NCBI GenBank assembly: GCA_038250235.1
Contig: JBBSCO010000013.1
Location: 1-56,495, forward strand
DNA from: JAAUTS01 sp038250235
GTDB lineage: Bacteria; Verrucomicrobiota; Verrucomicrobiia; Methylacidiphilales; JAAUTS01
DNA length: 56,495 nucleotides
Reading direction: 5' to 3'
Shown: in pieces, positions 14,629 through 23,363 of the stretch
How the letters are laid out: each line of letters starts with the position of its first letter
Position numbering within the stretch: the stretch's first letter is position 1
Notes under the pieces: model-generated
What the model saw: only the letters and a program-made list of their open reading frames with translations
What the model was told of the DNA's origin: nothing
Database searches by the model: none
Translations under genes and position numbers: made by a program

Positions 14629-16271
14629 GCACCACCTCCCTCCCCGCTTGGAAAGCCCTCGAAACCCACTACAACGAAAGCAAAAACACCCAGATGCGCG
14701 ATGTTTTCGACGCCGACTGCAACCGCTTTACCTCCTTCTCCCTGAAATTTGAAGACATCCTTCTGGATTATTCCAAGAACCGGATCAACGGCAAAACCAT
14801 GCCGCTGCTGCGCCAGTTGGCCACGGAAGCCAACGTCCCGGCCTGGACAAAAAAAATGTTTTCTGGTGATAAAATCAACATCACGGAAGATCGCGCCGTC
14901 CTCCACATCGCTCTGCGCAATCGTTCCAACAGGGCCATCGTTGTCGACGGCCAGGACGTGATGCCCGGGGTCAACGCCGTGCTCGACCACATGAAGGAAT
15001 TTTCCGAAGCCGTCCGCTCCGGAGCCTGGAAAGGTTATACCGGCAAGAAGATCACCGACATCGTTAACATTGGCATCGGTGGTTCCGACCTCGGCCCCGT
15101 CATGGTGACCGAAGCACTCAAGCCCTATGGCCATCCCGACCTGAAGATGCATTTTGTTTCCAATGTCGACGGAACCCACATCGCCGAGACCATCAAAAAA
15201 CTCAACCCCGAAACCTCGCTGTTCATCATCGCTTCGAAAACCTTCACCACCCAGGAAACCATCACCAACGCGCGATCGGCCAGGGACTGGTTCCTCAAGA
15301 CCGCCAAGGATCCCGCTGCCGTGGCCAAACATTTCGTCGCGCTTTCCACAAATAGCAAGGAAGTGGAGAAGTTCGGCATCGACACGAAAAACATGTTCGG
15401 GTTCTGGGACTGGGTCGGGGGACGTTACTCGCTTTGGTCCGCCATCGGACTGCCCATCGCGCTTTATATTGGCTTTGATAACTTCGTGGCCCTGCTCGAA
15501 GGCGCGCATGCCATGGACGAACATTTCCTCAACACACCCCTGGAGAAAAACCTTCCCGCCACTTTGGCCCTGATCGGCATCTGGTATAACAATTTTTTCG
15601 GGGCACAAAGCCAGGCCATCCTGCCCTATGACCAATATATGCACCGCTTCGCTGCCTACTTCCAGCAGGGTGATATGGAAAGCAATGGCAAGTTTGTTGG
15701 TCGCGACGGCAAAAAAGTGGAGACCTCCACCGGACCAGTTATCTGGGGCGAACCCGGCACGAACGGCCAGCACGCCTTCTACCAGCTCCTCCACCAGGGA
15801 ACCAAACTCATCCCCTGCGATTTTCTGGCCCCGGCGCAAAGCCACAATCCTCTCGGCGACCACCACCCCATCCTTCTTTCCAACTTCTTCGCGCAGACCG
15901 AGGCCCTCATGAAAGGAAAGACCGAAGAGGAAGTCCGGACGGAACTGCAGAAGGAAGGACTGAGCGGCGAAAAACTGGAGGCCCTCGTTCCCCACAAAAT
16001 ATTCGAAGGTAACCGCCCGACCAATTCCATCCTCTTCAAGAAACTGACACCGCGCACCCTCGGATCGCTCATTGCTATGTATGAGCACAAGATCTTCGTT
16101 CAGGGCATCATCTGGAACATCAACTCCTTCGACCAATGGGGCGTGGAACTGGGCAAACAGTTGGCCAAGAAGATCCTGCCCGAGCTCACGGGAAACGAAC
16201 TCATTTCCTCGCACGATGCCTCCACAAACGGATTGATCAACGCCTACAAGGCCCTAAGCATAAAACCATAA
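14625..16271 (+). CDS. pgi: Glucose-6-phosphate isomerase
   Basis: Interconverts glucose 6-phosphate and fructose 6-phosphate in the cytoplasm. The 548-residue product from the ATG at 14625 has the family's normal length and motifs: GIGGSDLGPVMVTEAL, VSNVDGTHIAE, IASKTFTTQETITNA, GGRYSLWSAIGLP and the C-terminal DQWGVELGKQLA. An earlier in-frame ATG at 14475 would add 50 residues without homology and would run through the hairpin region, so I reject it. The 3' end overlaps a small membrane-protein frame. Together with the phosphohexomutase at 50-52 kb and the GH57 branching enzyme it supports a glycogen/hexose-phosphate theme, though these genes are far apart. Confidence 0.97.
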   Translation: MSTTSLPAWKALETHYNESKNTQMRDVFDADCNRFTSFSLKFEDILLDYSKNRINGKTMPLLRQLATEANVPAWTKKMFSGDKINITEDRAVLHIALRNRSNRAIVVDGQDVMPGVNAVLDHMKEFSEAVRSGAWKGYTGKKITDIVNIGIGGSDLGPVMVTEALKPYGHPDLKMHFVSNVDGTHIAETIKKLNPETSLFIIASKTFTTQETITNARSARDWFLKTAKDPAAVAKHFVALSTNSKEVEKFGIDTKNMFGFWDWVGGRYSLWSAIGLPIALYIGFDNFVALLEGAHAMDEHFLNTPLEKNLPATLALIGIWYNNFFGAQSQAILPYDQYMHRFAAYFQQGDMESNGKFVGRDGKKVETSTGPVIWGEPGTNGQHAFYQLLHQGTKLIPCDFLAPAQSHNPLGDHHPILLSNFFAQTEALMKGKTEEEVRTELQKEGLSGEKLEALVPHKIFEGNRPTNSILFKKLTPRTLGSLIAMYEHKIFVQGIIWNINSFDQWGVELGKQLAKKILPELTGNELISSHDASTNGLINAYKALSIKP

Positions 16272-16600
16272 ACAATTCACCCTCTGCCCCGACTCCTCCT
16301 CCCCTCCCGCCGCTCCTGCCATCGCAGCGTAATCTAATTATTGCGGCTTATGTCTTTAGCGGTCTGACGATCATCCCTCTACTAGGACTGGTCACGGGGA
16401 CTGTCGGCATCATTCTGGGCAGCCGTCTTTGTATGAAAGGTCAGAACGGTCATGGAGCCGCAGCCATTTCCATCAGTGGGGTATTGCTTTTGTTCGCCCT
16501 CCCGGTGACCATCATTGCCATCCTCGCCATCCTGGGAGATCAATTGCAGGAAATCTTCAGCCAAGTCACGGCGAATTTGGAAGCAACTCCACCACAGTAG
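16136..16600 (+). CDS. Small DUF4190-like membrane protein (start uncertain)
   Basis: The C-terminal ~95 residues form two membrane spans: RNLIIAAYVFSGLTIIPLLG and a second around AISISGVLLLFALPVTIIAI. Between them is GIILGSRLCMKGQNGHGAAA, the pattern of DUF4190-type proteins (a Gly-rich turn and His-Gly before the second span). A Pro-rich N-terminal stretch (PTPPPLPPLLPS) precedes them. The only ATG in this frame is at 16136, deep inside pgi, where the encoded residues look like a pgi shadow. Downstream of the pgi stop there is no ATG, GTG or TTG before the first span, so the true start may be a rare codon (for example an ATA or CTG around 16265-16315). Function unknown. Confidence 0.5.
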   Translation: MGRGTGQTVGQEDPARAHGKRTHFLARCLHKRIDQRLQGPKHKTINNSPSAPTPPPLPPLLPSQRNLIIAAYVFSGLTIIPLLGLVTGTVGIILGSRLCMKGQNGHGAAAISISGVLLLFALPVTIIAILAILGDQLQEIFSQVTANLEATPPQ

Positions 16601-16674
16601 GATCGGAATCTACTAGTGTCCTGGGGATCAACTATTGGCTTTGCAAGCTGGTTCTGTCCGCCTAAGATGTTTCA

Positions 16675-17262
16675 ATGATTCTTTGGCTCGCTCTCATTCT
16701 GATCGCCGTGGCTTTTCGTGTCTCGACCCCTGATCTGGGAGGCCTATCCAACATTGCCCCCCTGATGGCCATCAGCTTCTGCGCCGCCATTTACCTTCCC
16801 CGCAAATGGGCCTTCATCATTCCTTTCGCCGCTTTGCTGGTTTCCGACCTCATTCTGAACAGCTATTATAACACGCCCCTCTTCCAGTCCTTCATGCTGG
16901 CCACCTACACCTGCTATTTTCTAGCCGCTCTGCTTGGTCTCTGGATAGCGCGTCATAAAAACATCAAGACACTTTTGGGCGGCTGCGTTGCCTCCACCCT
17001 CCTCTTTTTTGTTGTGACCAACACGCTGGCCTGGATGACCGATCCCGTTTACGCCAAGTCCCTCGGAGGCTGGTTCCAGGCGCTGACCGTAGGCGATCTG
17101 ATCCACCAGCCAGCCACCTGGGTTTTCCTTCGCAACTCGCTGACCAGTGATATCGTCTTCACCGCCCTCTTCGCCGGATGCATGGAATGGAGCGCCGCCA
17201 AACACGGCCTGCCTTCCCTGCTTCCTGCCTTTGAACCCTCCAAAGCCAACAGCGGAGCCTGA
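16675..17262 (+). CDS. DUF6580 family membrane protein
   Basis: A 195-residue protein with about five membrane segments. It starts MILWLALILIAVAFR and has the conserved-looking NIAPLMAISFCAAIYLPRKW, then IIPFAALLVSDLILNSYYN. The family is recognisable by its short length, the NIAP/A..L motif and an Asp in the SDL segment; several members resemble ECF-type substrate-binding subunits, but the substrate is not established. The gene ends 2 bp before the phosphodiesterase gene, so they are likely cotranscribed. Confidence 0.75.
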   Translation: MILWLALILIAVAFRVSTPDLGGLSNIAPLMAISFCAAIYLPRKWAFIIPFAALLVSDLILNSYYNTPLFQSFMLATYTCYFLAALLGLWIARHKNIKTLLGGCVASTLLFFVVTNTLAWMTDPVYAKSLGGWFQALTVGDLIHQPATWVFLRNSLTSDIVFTALFAGCMEWSAAKHGLPSLLPAFEPSKANSGA

Positions 17263-17264
17263 TC

Positions 17265-17723
17265 ATGCCCCTTGTGCCGCCGGAACTGCGGATCGGCGTT
17301 CTGGCCGATACCCACGACCGGCTTCCCTCATCGGTTGTAGACCGCCTTTCCCAATGCGACCAGATCTGGCATCTGGGCGATGTCTGCGAGCCTTCCACCC
17401 TGATTGAACTGGAGGGCCTGGGAAAACCACTCAGCATCGTGCGGGGCAATTGCGATGCCAACATCGACTGGCCTCTCATGATTGAAACCAAACTGGCCGG
17501 TAAAAATTTTGTCCTGACCCATATCCCTCCCGAACATGCCCCCATGGGCACGGATTTCCTTCTGCACGGACACACCCATGTCCCGCGCGACCAGATGGTT
17601 TACGGCACCCGTTTCCTGAATCCGGGTTGTGTCACCCGTCCCAACAGGGGGGCCCAGCCGTCCTTTGCCTATCTGACCATTACCGCTAAAAAAGCAATAC
17701 AATGGGAACTGGTCAGGATCTGA
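17265..17723 (+). CDS. YfcE/MJ0936-type metallophosphoesterase
   Basis: A 152-residue calcineurin-fold phosphodiesterase with every metal-binding motif: LADTHD, HLGDVCE, GNCD, LTHIPPE and GHTHVP, plus the NPGCVTRPNRG end motif. The family hydrolyses small phosphodiesters such as bis-pNPP or 2',3'-cyclic nucleotides in vitro; the true substrate is unknown. It has no signal peptide and is therefore cytoplasmic. It starts 2 bp after the DUF6580 gene, with no functional link known between the two. Confidence 0.9.
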   Translation: MPLVPPELRIGVLADTHDRLPSSVVDRLSQCDQIWHLGDVCEPSTLIELEGLGKPLSIVRGNCDANIDWPLMIETKLAGKNFVLTHIPPEHAPMGTDFLLHGHTHVPRDQMVYGTRFLNPGCVTRPNRGAQPSFAYLTITAKKAIQWELVRI

Positions 17724-17854
17724 AAACTTTTCCCCGCGTAAGACGCGAATGAGCGTGACACCCAAATAAACAGGCGGGGTCTCCGCAGGCGACTTTGCAA
17801 GATGTCCGTTCTCCAACGGGAGTTTCGCGCCTTTTTGCGGATTCCGCGCGTAGA

Positions 17855-18436
17855 TCAGACTTTCGGCAGGGTGATGCGATGGGTCTGCTTATGGTATTTG
17901 CCAGCACGGGTCTTGTAACTCGTTTCACAGGGCTCGCCGTGGAAGAAAATCATCTGCACCACTCCCTCATCGGCATAGACCCGGCAGTCGGCAGCCGAGC
18001 TGTTGGAAAACTCCAGGGTCAGATGTCCCTGCCAACCCGCTTCAGCCGGTGTCACATTGGCGATGATCCCGCAGCGGGCGTAGGTGCTCTTGCCGACACA
18101 AATGGCGGAAACGTCCACAGGCAGATGAAGTTGCTCAATGGCGACACCAAGACCATAACTGCGTCCTGGCAGAATGAAGTAACGTCCGCTTTTGTCTTCG
18201 TGCAGTTCGGCATTCTCAAGATTTTTCTGGGAGAAAGCCTTGGGATCGACCACGGTTCCGGGAATGTGGCGGAAGATTTTGAATTCGCGCGAGGAAAGCC
18301 TCAGGTCATACCCATAACTACAGAGCCCGAAGGAAAGCACCGCACGTCCTTCCGAGTGGCGCAATAACTTGGCAACGAAAGGTTTGATCATTCCCGCCTT
18401 GGCCCGGGCGGTGATTTGTTTGTCGTTTAGAATCAT
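17855..18436 (-). CDS. dcd: dCTP deaminase
   Basis: Deaminates dCTP to dUTP for dTTP synthesis. The 193-residue product from the ATG at 18436 (MILNDKQITARAKAGMIKPF) has the dUTPase-like fold motifs: SYGYDLRLS, GKSTYARCGI and the active-site TPAEAGWQGHLTLEFSN, whose Glu activates water. The in-frame ATG at 18535 would add 33 residues lacking family character, so I prefer the shorter form. Divergent from the cyclase gene, about 125 bp away. Confidence 0.95.
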   Translation of the reverse strand: MILNDKQITARAKAGMIKPFVAKLLRHSEGRAVLSFGLCSYGYDLRLSSREFKIFRHIPGTVVDPKAFSQKNLENAELHEDKSGRYFILPGRSYGLGVAIEQLHLPVDVSAICVGKSTYARCGIIANVTPAEAGWQGHLTLEFSNSSAADCRVYADEGVVQMIFFHGEPCETSYKTRAGKYHKQTHRITLPKV

Positions 18437-18560
18437 GGAAGAGTGATTGAGTTGGAAGACGAAGTTAGTAAGCAGCGGGCCGGAGGTCAACCCCATGAAA
18501 CGAGGGAATAACCTGTGGCAGGCAGTTTGACTCATTCCTGCCCTTGCTTCAGCCTACAAC

Positions 18561-20126
18561 ATGGCTTTTCTTCCCAAGCGGAATACCTGGTGGCAACGGC
18601 ATCCCCTGACCACCTGCGCCCTCATGCCCGTCCTTCCCCAGCTTCTGGGCAGTGCCTTCAATATCTGGTACAACGGAAAAGTCATCGAACCACTCCTGCA
18701 TACCCCCGTTCTGCGGGATAGATTTATTGACACTGTCATCGTCTTCAATGTCTTGATCTACCCCCTTGCGGTCGGGGCATGGATTGCCCTTGTTCTGTCC
18801 CTGCTGCCGGCAGTCCGGGCCGCTCAGGAAAACAAACTATTGAATAAGGAGGCTTTAATGGACGCAAGGCGGCGGGCCATCAATCTTCCCTGGTTCGGTT
18901 CTCTTTTGGCCGGCCTGGCCTGGCTCTTTTGCATTCCCGTTTTTCTAGGGGCTTTTGCCTGGGTGCAATGGCCGCTTCCCCCGGGGCTTCTTATTCACCT
19001 TCCCATTTCTTTCGCCGTATCAGCCTTTATTTCCATCACCCACAGTTTTTTTCTGGTCGAGTTGGCCAGTCACAGGCTGATTTTTCCCCTGGTTTTTGCC
19101 GGTGCCAGACCCGAACAGACCCCAGGGGCCTTTTCTCTGTCCCTGCGCGGACGTGGGCTGCTCTGGGCAATTTCCGCCGGCATCTGCCCCATTGGTTCCC
19201 TGCTTCTCCTTAGCTTCGCCCCTTCAACCCCCGGAACCGATTCCTTCTGGTTCGCCCTTTTCGTCGGCAGTGTCGGTATTGCCTTCGGTCTCTGCACAGC
19301 CCTGATGATCAACCGCCTGGTGGCCGAGCCCATCGACGAACTCAGCCGTGCTGCCCGGGCCATTGCCTCAGGAAATCTGGACATACAGGTATCCTCCCAT
19401 CGGCCCGACGAATTCGGGCTCCTGATTAATGAGTTCAATGGTATGATTCAAGGCCTTCGTGACAAAGAAAAACTCCGGCACACCTTCGGTCTTCATGTTG
19501 GTAAACAGACCGCCGAGCAAATCCTGCGTCGTGATCCAGGCCTCAGCGGCGTAGAAGAAACCGTGACCGTCATGTTTGTTGATATCCGTAATTTTACCGC
19601 CCGATGCCGCCACTCTGACCCCTCCCGCATCGTTTCCCTTCTGAATCTTTTTCTCACCCACATGGTTGCTGTCGTGGAAAAAAAACATGGTGGCATGATC
19701 AATAAATTTCTGGGCGACGGCTTCATGGCCCTTTTCGGTGCAGGAGGTTCACTGGCAAATCACGCCGATGCCGCACTGGCTGCGGCGGTTGACCTTACGC
19801 TTGAGATTGACCTGGTAAACAATGAGCTTGTTAAAAGGGGAGAGGAACCCATCCAAATTGGCATCGGTCTGCATACCGGTCCGGCGATTATTGGCAGCAT
19901 CGGGTCGCCCGAGCGGTTGGAATTCACCGCCATAGGCGACACCGTAAACATGGCCTCGCGGGTGGAGGGACTGACCAAGGTGGCCGGGGCCACCATCCTG
20001 CTGACTTCCGAAGTCAGGGCCATGCTCCATCCAGACACAAGGCTGAGACCCCTCCCAGCACAATCTGTCAAAGGGGTAGAACAGCCTGTAGCACTTTACA
20101 CCGTGGAGAGACCCATTTCGGCTTGA
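18561..20126 (+). CDS. Membrane-bound class III nucleotide cyclase with HAMP domain
   Basis: A 521-residue sensor cyclase. Residues 1-245 contain about six hydrophobic segments with no large periplasmic loop. A HAMP linker (VAEPIDELSRAARAIASGNL) lies near residues 253-305. The catalytic domain spans about 330-500. It has the metal-binding Asp in VMFVDIRNFT, the second Asp in NKFLGDGFMALFG (with the Lys before it that favours adenine) and AIGDTVNMASRVE. These point to an adenylate cyclase making cAMP, though guanylate specificity cannot be excluded. What the membrane domain senses is unknown. Divergent from dcd. Its stop lies only 3 bp from the stop of the converging YflT-like gene. Confidence 0.88.
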   Translation: MAFLPKRNTWWQRHPLTTCALMPVLPQLLGSAFNIWYNGKVIEPLLHTPVLRDRFIDTVIVFNVLIYPLAVGAWIALVLSLLPAVRAAQENKLLNKEALMDARRRAINLPWFGSLLAGLAWLFCIPVFLGAFAWVQWPLPPGLLIHLPISFAVSAFISITHSFFLVELASHRLIFPLVFAGARPEQTPGAFSLSLRGRGLLWAISAGICPIGSLLLLSFAPSTPGTDSFWFALFVGSVGIAFGLCTALMINRLVAEPIDELSRAARAIASGNLDIQVSSHRPDEFGLLINEFNGMIQGLRDKEKLRHTFGLHVGKQTAEQILRRDPGLSGVEETVTVMFVDIRNFTARCRHSDPSRIVSLLNLFLTHMVAVVEKKHGGMINKFLGDGFMALFGAGGSLANHADAALAAAVDLTLEIDLVNNELVKRGEEPIQIGIGLHTGPAIIGSIGSPERLEFTAIGDTVNMASRVEGLTKVAGATILLTSEVRAMLHPDTRLRPLPAQSVKGVEQPVALYTVERPISA

Positions 20127-20129
20127 CGG

Positions 20130-20624
20130 TTATTCTCTTTGTTCCATGGCAGCTCCGGCGACAGCGCCGACAGCGGCACCGGCCAGACAACCGATCGCGG
20201 CTCCGACAGGTCCGGCAAAAGCACCGGCAGCAGCACCGATAGCGGCACCTGAGGTCATACCAACCACGTCATCGCGGACATTGCGGTCTCCATTGGGGTT
20301 ATAATGGGCACCATTATGGTCCAGAATGGAAACGATTTTTCCCGTTTCCTTGGGATCGACATTGGTGACGGATACCAGGGTTTTTCCTTCCTCAATGGAT
20401 TTATCGAAATAAATCCGGTCGGGATCTTCATAGCCCACCGCCTTGAGAGCTTCCTTGCGGGCTTTCCTGTCCTGTTTCTCATCGACCTGCACCAGCACGG
20501 CAATGTCCGCACGGGAATAGCCGCCTTCGAGGAGATCTTCCACCGCCTGTTGGGCTTTGTGATGCTCATCAAACAAAGCACCTACGATTTTTCGTCCTGA
20601 GAATGAATTAGTTGTTGTTGCCAT
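20130..20624 (-). CDS. General stress protein 17M (YflT)-like protein with glycine-zipper tail
   Basis: A 164-residue protein. The N-terminal half is the YflT/GSP17M type (SFSGRKIVGALFDEHHKAQQ, then RADIAVLVQVDEK). The C-terminal ~50 residues are a Gly/Ala-rich membrane-active stretch (GAAIGAAAGAFAGPVGAAIG) resembling glycine-zipper domains. I use the ATG at 20624, preceded by a purine-rich AAAGAAAGAAC, because the longer reading from 20840 adds 72 residues without character. The family is linked to stress in Gram-positives; its molecular role is unclear. Its stop sits 3 bp from the cyclase stop on the other strand. Confidence 0.75.
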   Translation of the reverse strand: MATTTNSFSGRKIVGALFDEHHKAQQAVEDLLEGGYSRADIAVLVQVDEKQDRKARKEALKAVGYEDPDRIYFDKSIEEGKTLVSVTNVDPKETGKIVSILDHNGAHYNPNGDRNVRDDVVGMTSGAAIGAAAGAFAGPVGAAIGCLAGAAVGAVAGAAMEQRE

Positions 20625-21002
20625 AAGTGTTCTTTCTTTTGTTGTTTCGTTGACTTTCCTATATGACTTGACGCAAATGACATGCCAGTTGCTGGAAAAG
20701 GGTATTTCACAGTGGAAACGGGCATTCTGCGCTGCGGCCTTACGCGACTGAGCCTGCAAGTTGCAAGTGCGGACTGACTGTTTTTCAGTATTCTGCACGA
20801 TACTTGACAGCAGAGAATTCCAGCAACAGAGCGGCTTCACAAGAGCCTGATCAACGAAACCGTTCCTTGAAGCAGAGGAAAATGCGAGTCAAAGACGTCC
20901 AACAGGAATTTGCGGTCAGCCAAGCCCCCCCCCAACCCCGGCTTGTGCTGAAACCAAACTGGAGCCAGGCATGGCAACCAAGGGTTTTATCAGGAACGCG
21001 AC
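20625..21002. other. 378-bp gap with no convincing gene
   Basis: I find no supported gene here. It holds a run of nine C at 20925-20933 and a short plus-strand frame (20804-21016) with no ribosome-binding site or family resemblance, which I treat as chance. The promoter of the YflT-like gene presumably lies at the low-coordinate end. Confidence 0.5.
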
Positions 21003-21611
21003 CTAGGGCCGCGTGATCCGTGTTATTCCAACTACCGGATTCAGTGTCAGAACGGCATAATTGGGTGGCAACGACGTAACGGCGACGTCTTTCTTCGAGA
21101 CAATAGTCAGGGTCCAGGCTGTTCCGGAAGCTGGATTGCCTCCGAGATCCGCGCCTCCGGAAGGCCGGAAGAGGAAGGCTGAATAGTTCACATTGTTCTG
21201 GCCAGGAATGTTATCCACACCTTGGTCCGGCACATCGGAAATAAGTGTGGAAAGGCTTCCAGCAGAAAAAACAACCCCCTGGGGAAGATACTGGATTTTG
21301 CTCTGGAGAGTGTACGTCCGATTGCCGATCTCATCCTCGCCGATGGCGTACGTAGCCAAGGCATTGTAGAACAGGACACCGCTGCTGTCCTTCGTCTCAT
21401 AAATTCGGAGTTCCACGGCCTGATTCATGGTTGAGGCCGTCTGCCGTGCCTGATCGAACTGCCCGACTGCCTGAACTGCCGCAATACCCAGGTTGGCCCC
21501 CTTGTTAATGTTGTTGAAGACAGGAATCGATATCGAGGCCAACAAAATAATGATTACAAGAACCACCAACAATTCAATCAGACTGAAGCCCTTGCGATTC
21601 ATCCTCTTCAT
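21003..21611 (-). CDS. Prepilin-type protein, Verru/Chthon cassette protein D-like
   Basis: A 202-residue type IV pilin-like protein. The N terminus (MKRMNRKGFSLIELLVVL) has the prepilin peptidase site (Gly-Phe) and conserved Glu at +5, followed by one long hydrophobic helix. The region after it (NINKGANLGIAAVQAVGQFD) and the C-terminal LTLNPVVGITRITRP resemble the Verru/Chthon cassette protein D family found in Verrucomicrobium- and Chthoniobacter-like genomes. That family normally sits with three partner proteins (A, B and C); none are in this window. It is probably exported and assembled into a pseudopilus or pilus. The family call is from memory and tentative; the pilin-like nature is certain. 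Confidence 0.75.
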   Translation of the reverse strand: MKRMNRKGFSLIELLVVLVIIILLASISIPVFNNINKGANLGIAAVQAVGQFDQARQTASTMNQAVELRIYETKDSSGVLFYNALATYAIGEDEIGNRTYTLQSKIQYLPQGVVFSAGSLSTLISDVPDQGVDNIPGQNNVNYSAFLFRPSGGADLGGNPASGTAWTLTIVSKKDVAVTSLPPNYAVLTLNPVVGITRITRP

Positions 21612-21674
21612 GATTGTGTCATCCTACTCCCATTGGTGTCATTTGCACCAAAATGATTCAGGAACTCGTTACAC

Positions 21675-22757
21675 TCATCCGTTCTGTGCTTTGTTCCGGA
21701 GGTAGTGATCGACCAGAACGAGATAGGCCATGGACTCAACCATGGGAACGGCGCGCGGGAGAACACAGGGATCATGACGGCCACGGGCTTTGAGTTCGGA
21801 CTTTTTTCCGCTGACCGAAACCGTCTGTTGAGCCTGTGAGATGGTAGCTACTGGTTTGAAAGCCACACGGAAGACAAGATCCTCCCCGTTGGAAATACCG
21901 CCCTGCACGCCGCCGCTGCGGTTGGTCTGGGTGCGGACTTTGCCGCCCTTCATGATGAAGGCGTCATTGTGTTGGGAACCCAGCATCTGGGCACCGGCAA
22001 AACCGGAACCGATTTCAAAACCTTTGGAGGCGGGCAGACTCAACATGGCCTTCCCAAGATCGGCCTCCAAGCGGTCGAAAACCGGTTCCCCCAGTCCGGC
22101 AGGGACGCCACGGATGACACACTCAATGATACCGCCCACGGAATCACCCTGGCTTCGCACGCGCTGGATCAGACGAATGGCCCGTTCAGCATCCCTGGCA
22201 TCCGGCCAGCGGACGATGTTGCTTTCCACTTCCTTGAAGGAAACCTTCGAGGGATCAACCTTGGCCACGAGCTTGTGGATCTGTTTGACATAAGCCACCA
22301 CTTCCAGTTTGGGCAAAGCCTTTTTGAAAACCTGCTTGGCCACGGCAGCGGCGGCCACACGTCCGATCGTTTCACGGGCAGAGGAACGTCCTCCACCTTC
22401 CCAGTTCCTGATTCCGAATTTTGCCTGGTAGGTGTAATCTGCATGGGACGGACGATACATTGTCTGCATTTCAGTATAAGCCTCAGGACGCTGATCCTGA
22501 TTCCTGACCCAGATGGATAGGGGCGTCCCCAGAGTCTTGCCCTGAAAAACCCCTGAAAGGATCTGGCATTGATCCGTCTCTTTGCGCGGGGTGACGATTT
22601 TGCTTTGTCCGGGACGGCGCCGATCCAGATCGATCTGGATCACTTTTTCCGAAAGCGGCAGGCGCGGAGGGCAACCGTCGATGATCACACCGACACCGCC
22701 ACCGTGGGACTCCCCCCAGGTTGAAATACAAAACAATTTTCCAAAAATGTTACCCAT
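21675..22757 (-). CDS. aroC: Chorismate synthase
   Basis: Converts 5-enolpyruvylshikimate-3-phosphate to chorismate using reduced FMN; last step of the shikimate pathway. The 360-residue product has the family signatures GESHGGGVGVIIDGCPP, GRSSARETIGRVAAAAVA and RPSHADYTYQ. I start at the ATG at 22757 (MGNIFGKLF); an in-frame GTG at 22763 would add two residues. It is divergent from aroK with 66 bp between the two starts, so two shikimate enzymes share a control region. Confidence 0.97.
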   Translation of the reverse strand: MGNIFGKLFCISTWGESHGGGVGVIIDGCPPRLPLSEKVIQIDLDRRRPGQSKIVTPRKETDQCQILSGVFQGKTLGTPLSIWVRNQDQRPEAYTEMQTMYRPSHADYTYQAKFGIRNWEGGGRSSARETIGRVAAAAVAKQVFKKALPKLEVVAYVKQIHKLVAKVDPSKVSFKEVESNIVRWPDARDAERAIRLIQRVRSQGDSVGGIIECVIRGVPAGLGEPVFDRLEADLGKAMLSLPASKGFEIGSGFAGAQMLGSQHNDAFIMKGGKVRTQTNRSGGVQGGISNGEDLVFRVAFKPVATISQAQQTVSVSGKKSELKARGRHDPCVLPRAVPMVESMAYLVLVDHYLRNKAQNG

Positions 22758-22823
22758 CGCCACAACATGCCAAAGAAAGCTTCACCTTGCAACGTTGTCA
22801 TCAAGACGGCAAAATTTCATCCC

Positions 22824-23357
22824 ATGCAGTCCCTCCAACACCAACACCAGCACCTGATCCTTATCGGCATGATGGGTTCGGGAAAAACCAGCGTGGGACG
22901 CTTGTTGGCAGTCAGTCATCGCCTCCCCTTTATCGACACGGATCACGAGATAGAGCAACGCGCCGGGAGCAGCATCCCCGACCTTTTTGCCGCCCAAGGA
23001 GAAGCGGCCTTCCGGGAAATCGAACACAAGATTCTGACCACAATCCTGCAGGGAGAGGAGCGCGCGGTCATATCCACCGGCGGCGGGGTTGTCGTTAACG
23101 GGGCCAACCGTGACCTGCTTTGGAAAAGTGGTTTTGTTGTTTATCTCAAAGCCGATCCGGAAACTCTGCTGGGCCGGGTCAGCCATGATACCAACCGTCC
23201 CCTGCTCAAACAGGGGGATCCTCTTCAAACTCTTACCAAGCTGCTAGAGCAACGCGCTCCGTTTTATGAACATGCCCATCTGACCCTTCAGGTGAACCGC
23301 CTGAATTGCCGCCAGATTGCAGGACGCATCTGGGCCCATTATTCCAAAAGACATTGA
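22824..23357 (+). CDS. aroK: Shikimate kinase
   Basis: Phosphorylates shikimate at the 3-hydroxyl with ATP. The P-loop is GMMGSGKTSVGR; the shikimate-binding DTDHEIEQ and STGGGVVVNG motifs follow, and the lid Arg lies in SHDTNRPLL. From the ATG at 22824 the product is 177 residues, a usual length. An earlier in-frame ATG at 22767 lies only 10 bp from the aroC start and leaves no room for a promoter, so I prefer 22824, though no strong ribosome-binding site supports either. The gene ends 6 bp before queG and is probably cotranscribed with it. Confidence 0.95.
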   Translation: MQSLQHQHQHLILIGMMGSGKTSVGRLLAVSHRLPFIDTDHEIEQRAGSSIPDLFAAQGEAAFREIEHKILTTILQGEERAVISTGGGVVVNGANRDLLWKSGFVVYLKADPETLLGRVSHDTNRPLLKQGDPLQTLTKLLEQRAPFYEHAHLTLQVNRLNCRQIAGRIWAHYSKRH

Positions 23358-23363
23358 GGGAAC

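Noticed and set aside
14502..16214. A 570-codon open frame on the minus strand
   Set aside because: It lies antisense over pgi and follows its codon pattern; the residue composition is unlike any protein family. It is a shadow of pgi.
17724..17854. Partial inverted matches between the phosphodiesterase and dcd genes, suggesting a terminator
   Set aside because: The CCGTT/AACGG stem is short and there is no consistent longer pairing or T run that I can support.
20804..21016. A 70-codon plus-strand frame in the gap upstream of the prepilin gene
   Set aside because: No ribosome-binding site, low-complexity residues and no resemblance to a family.
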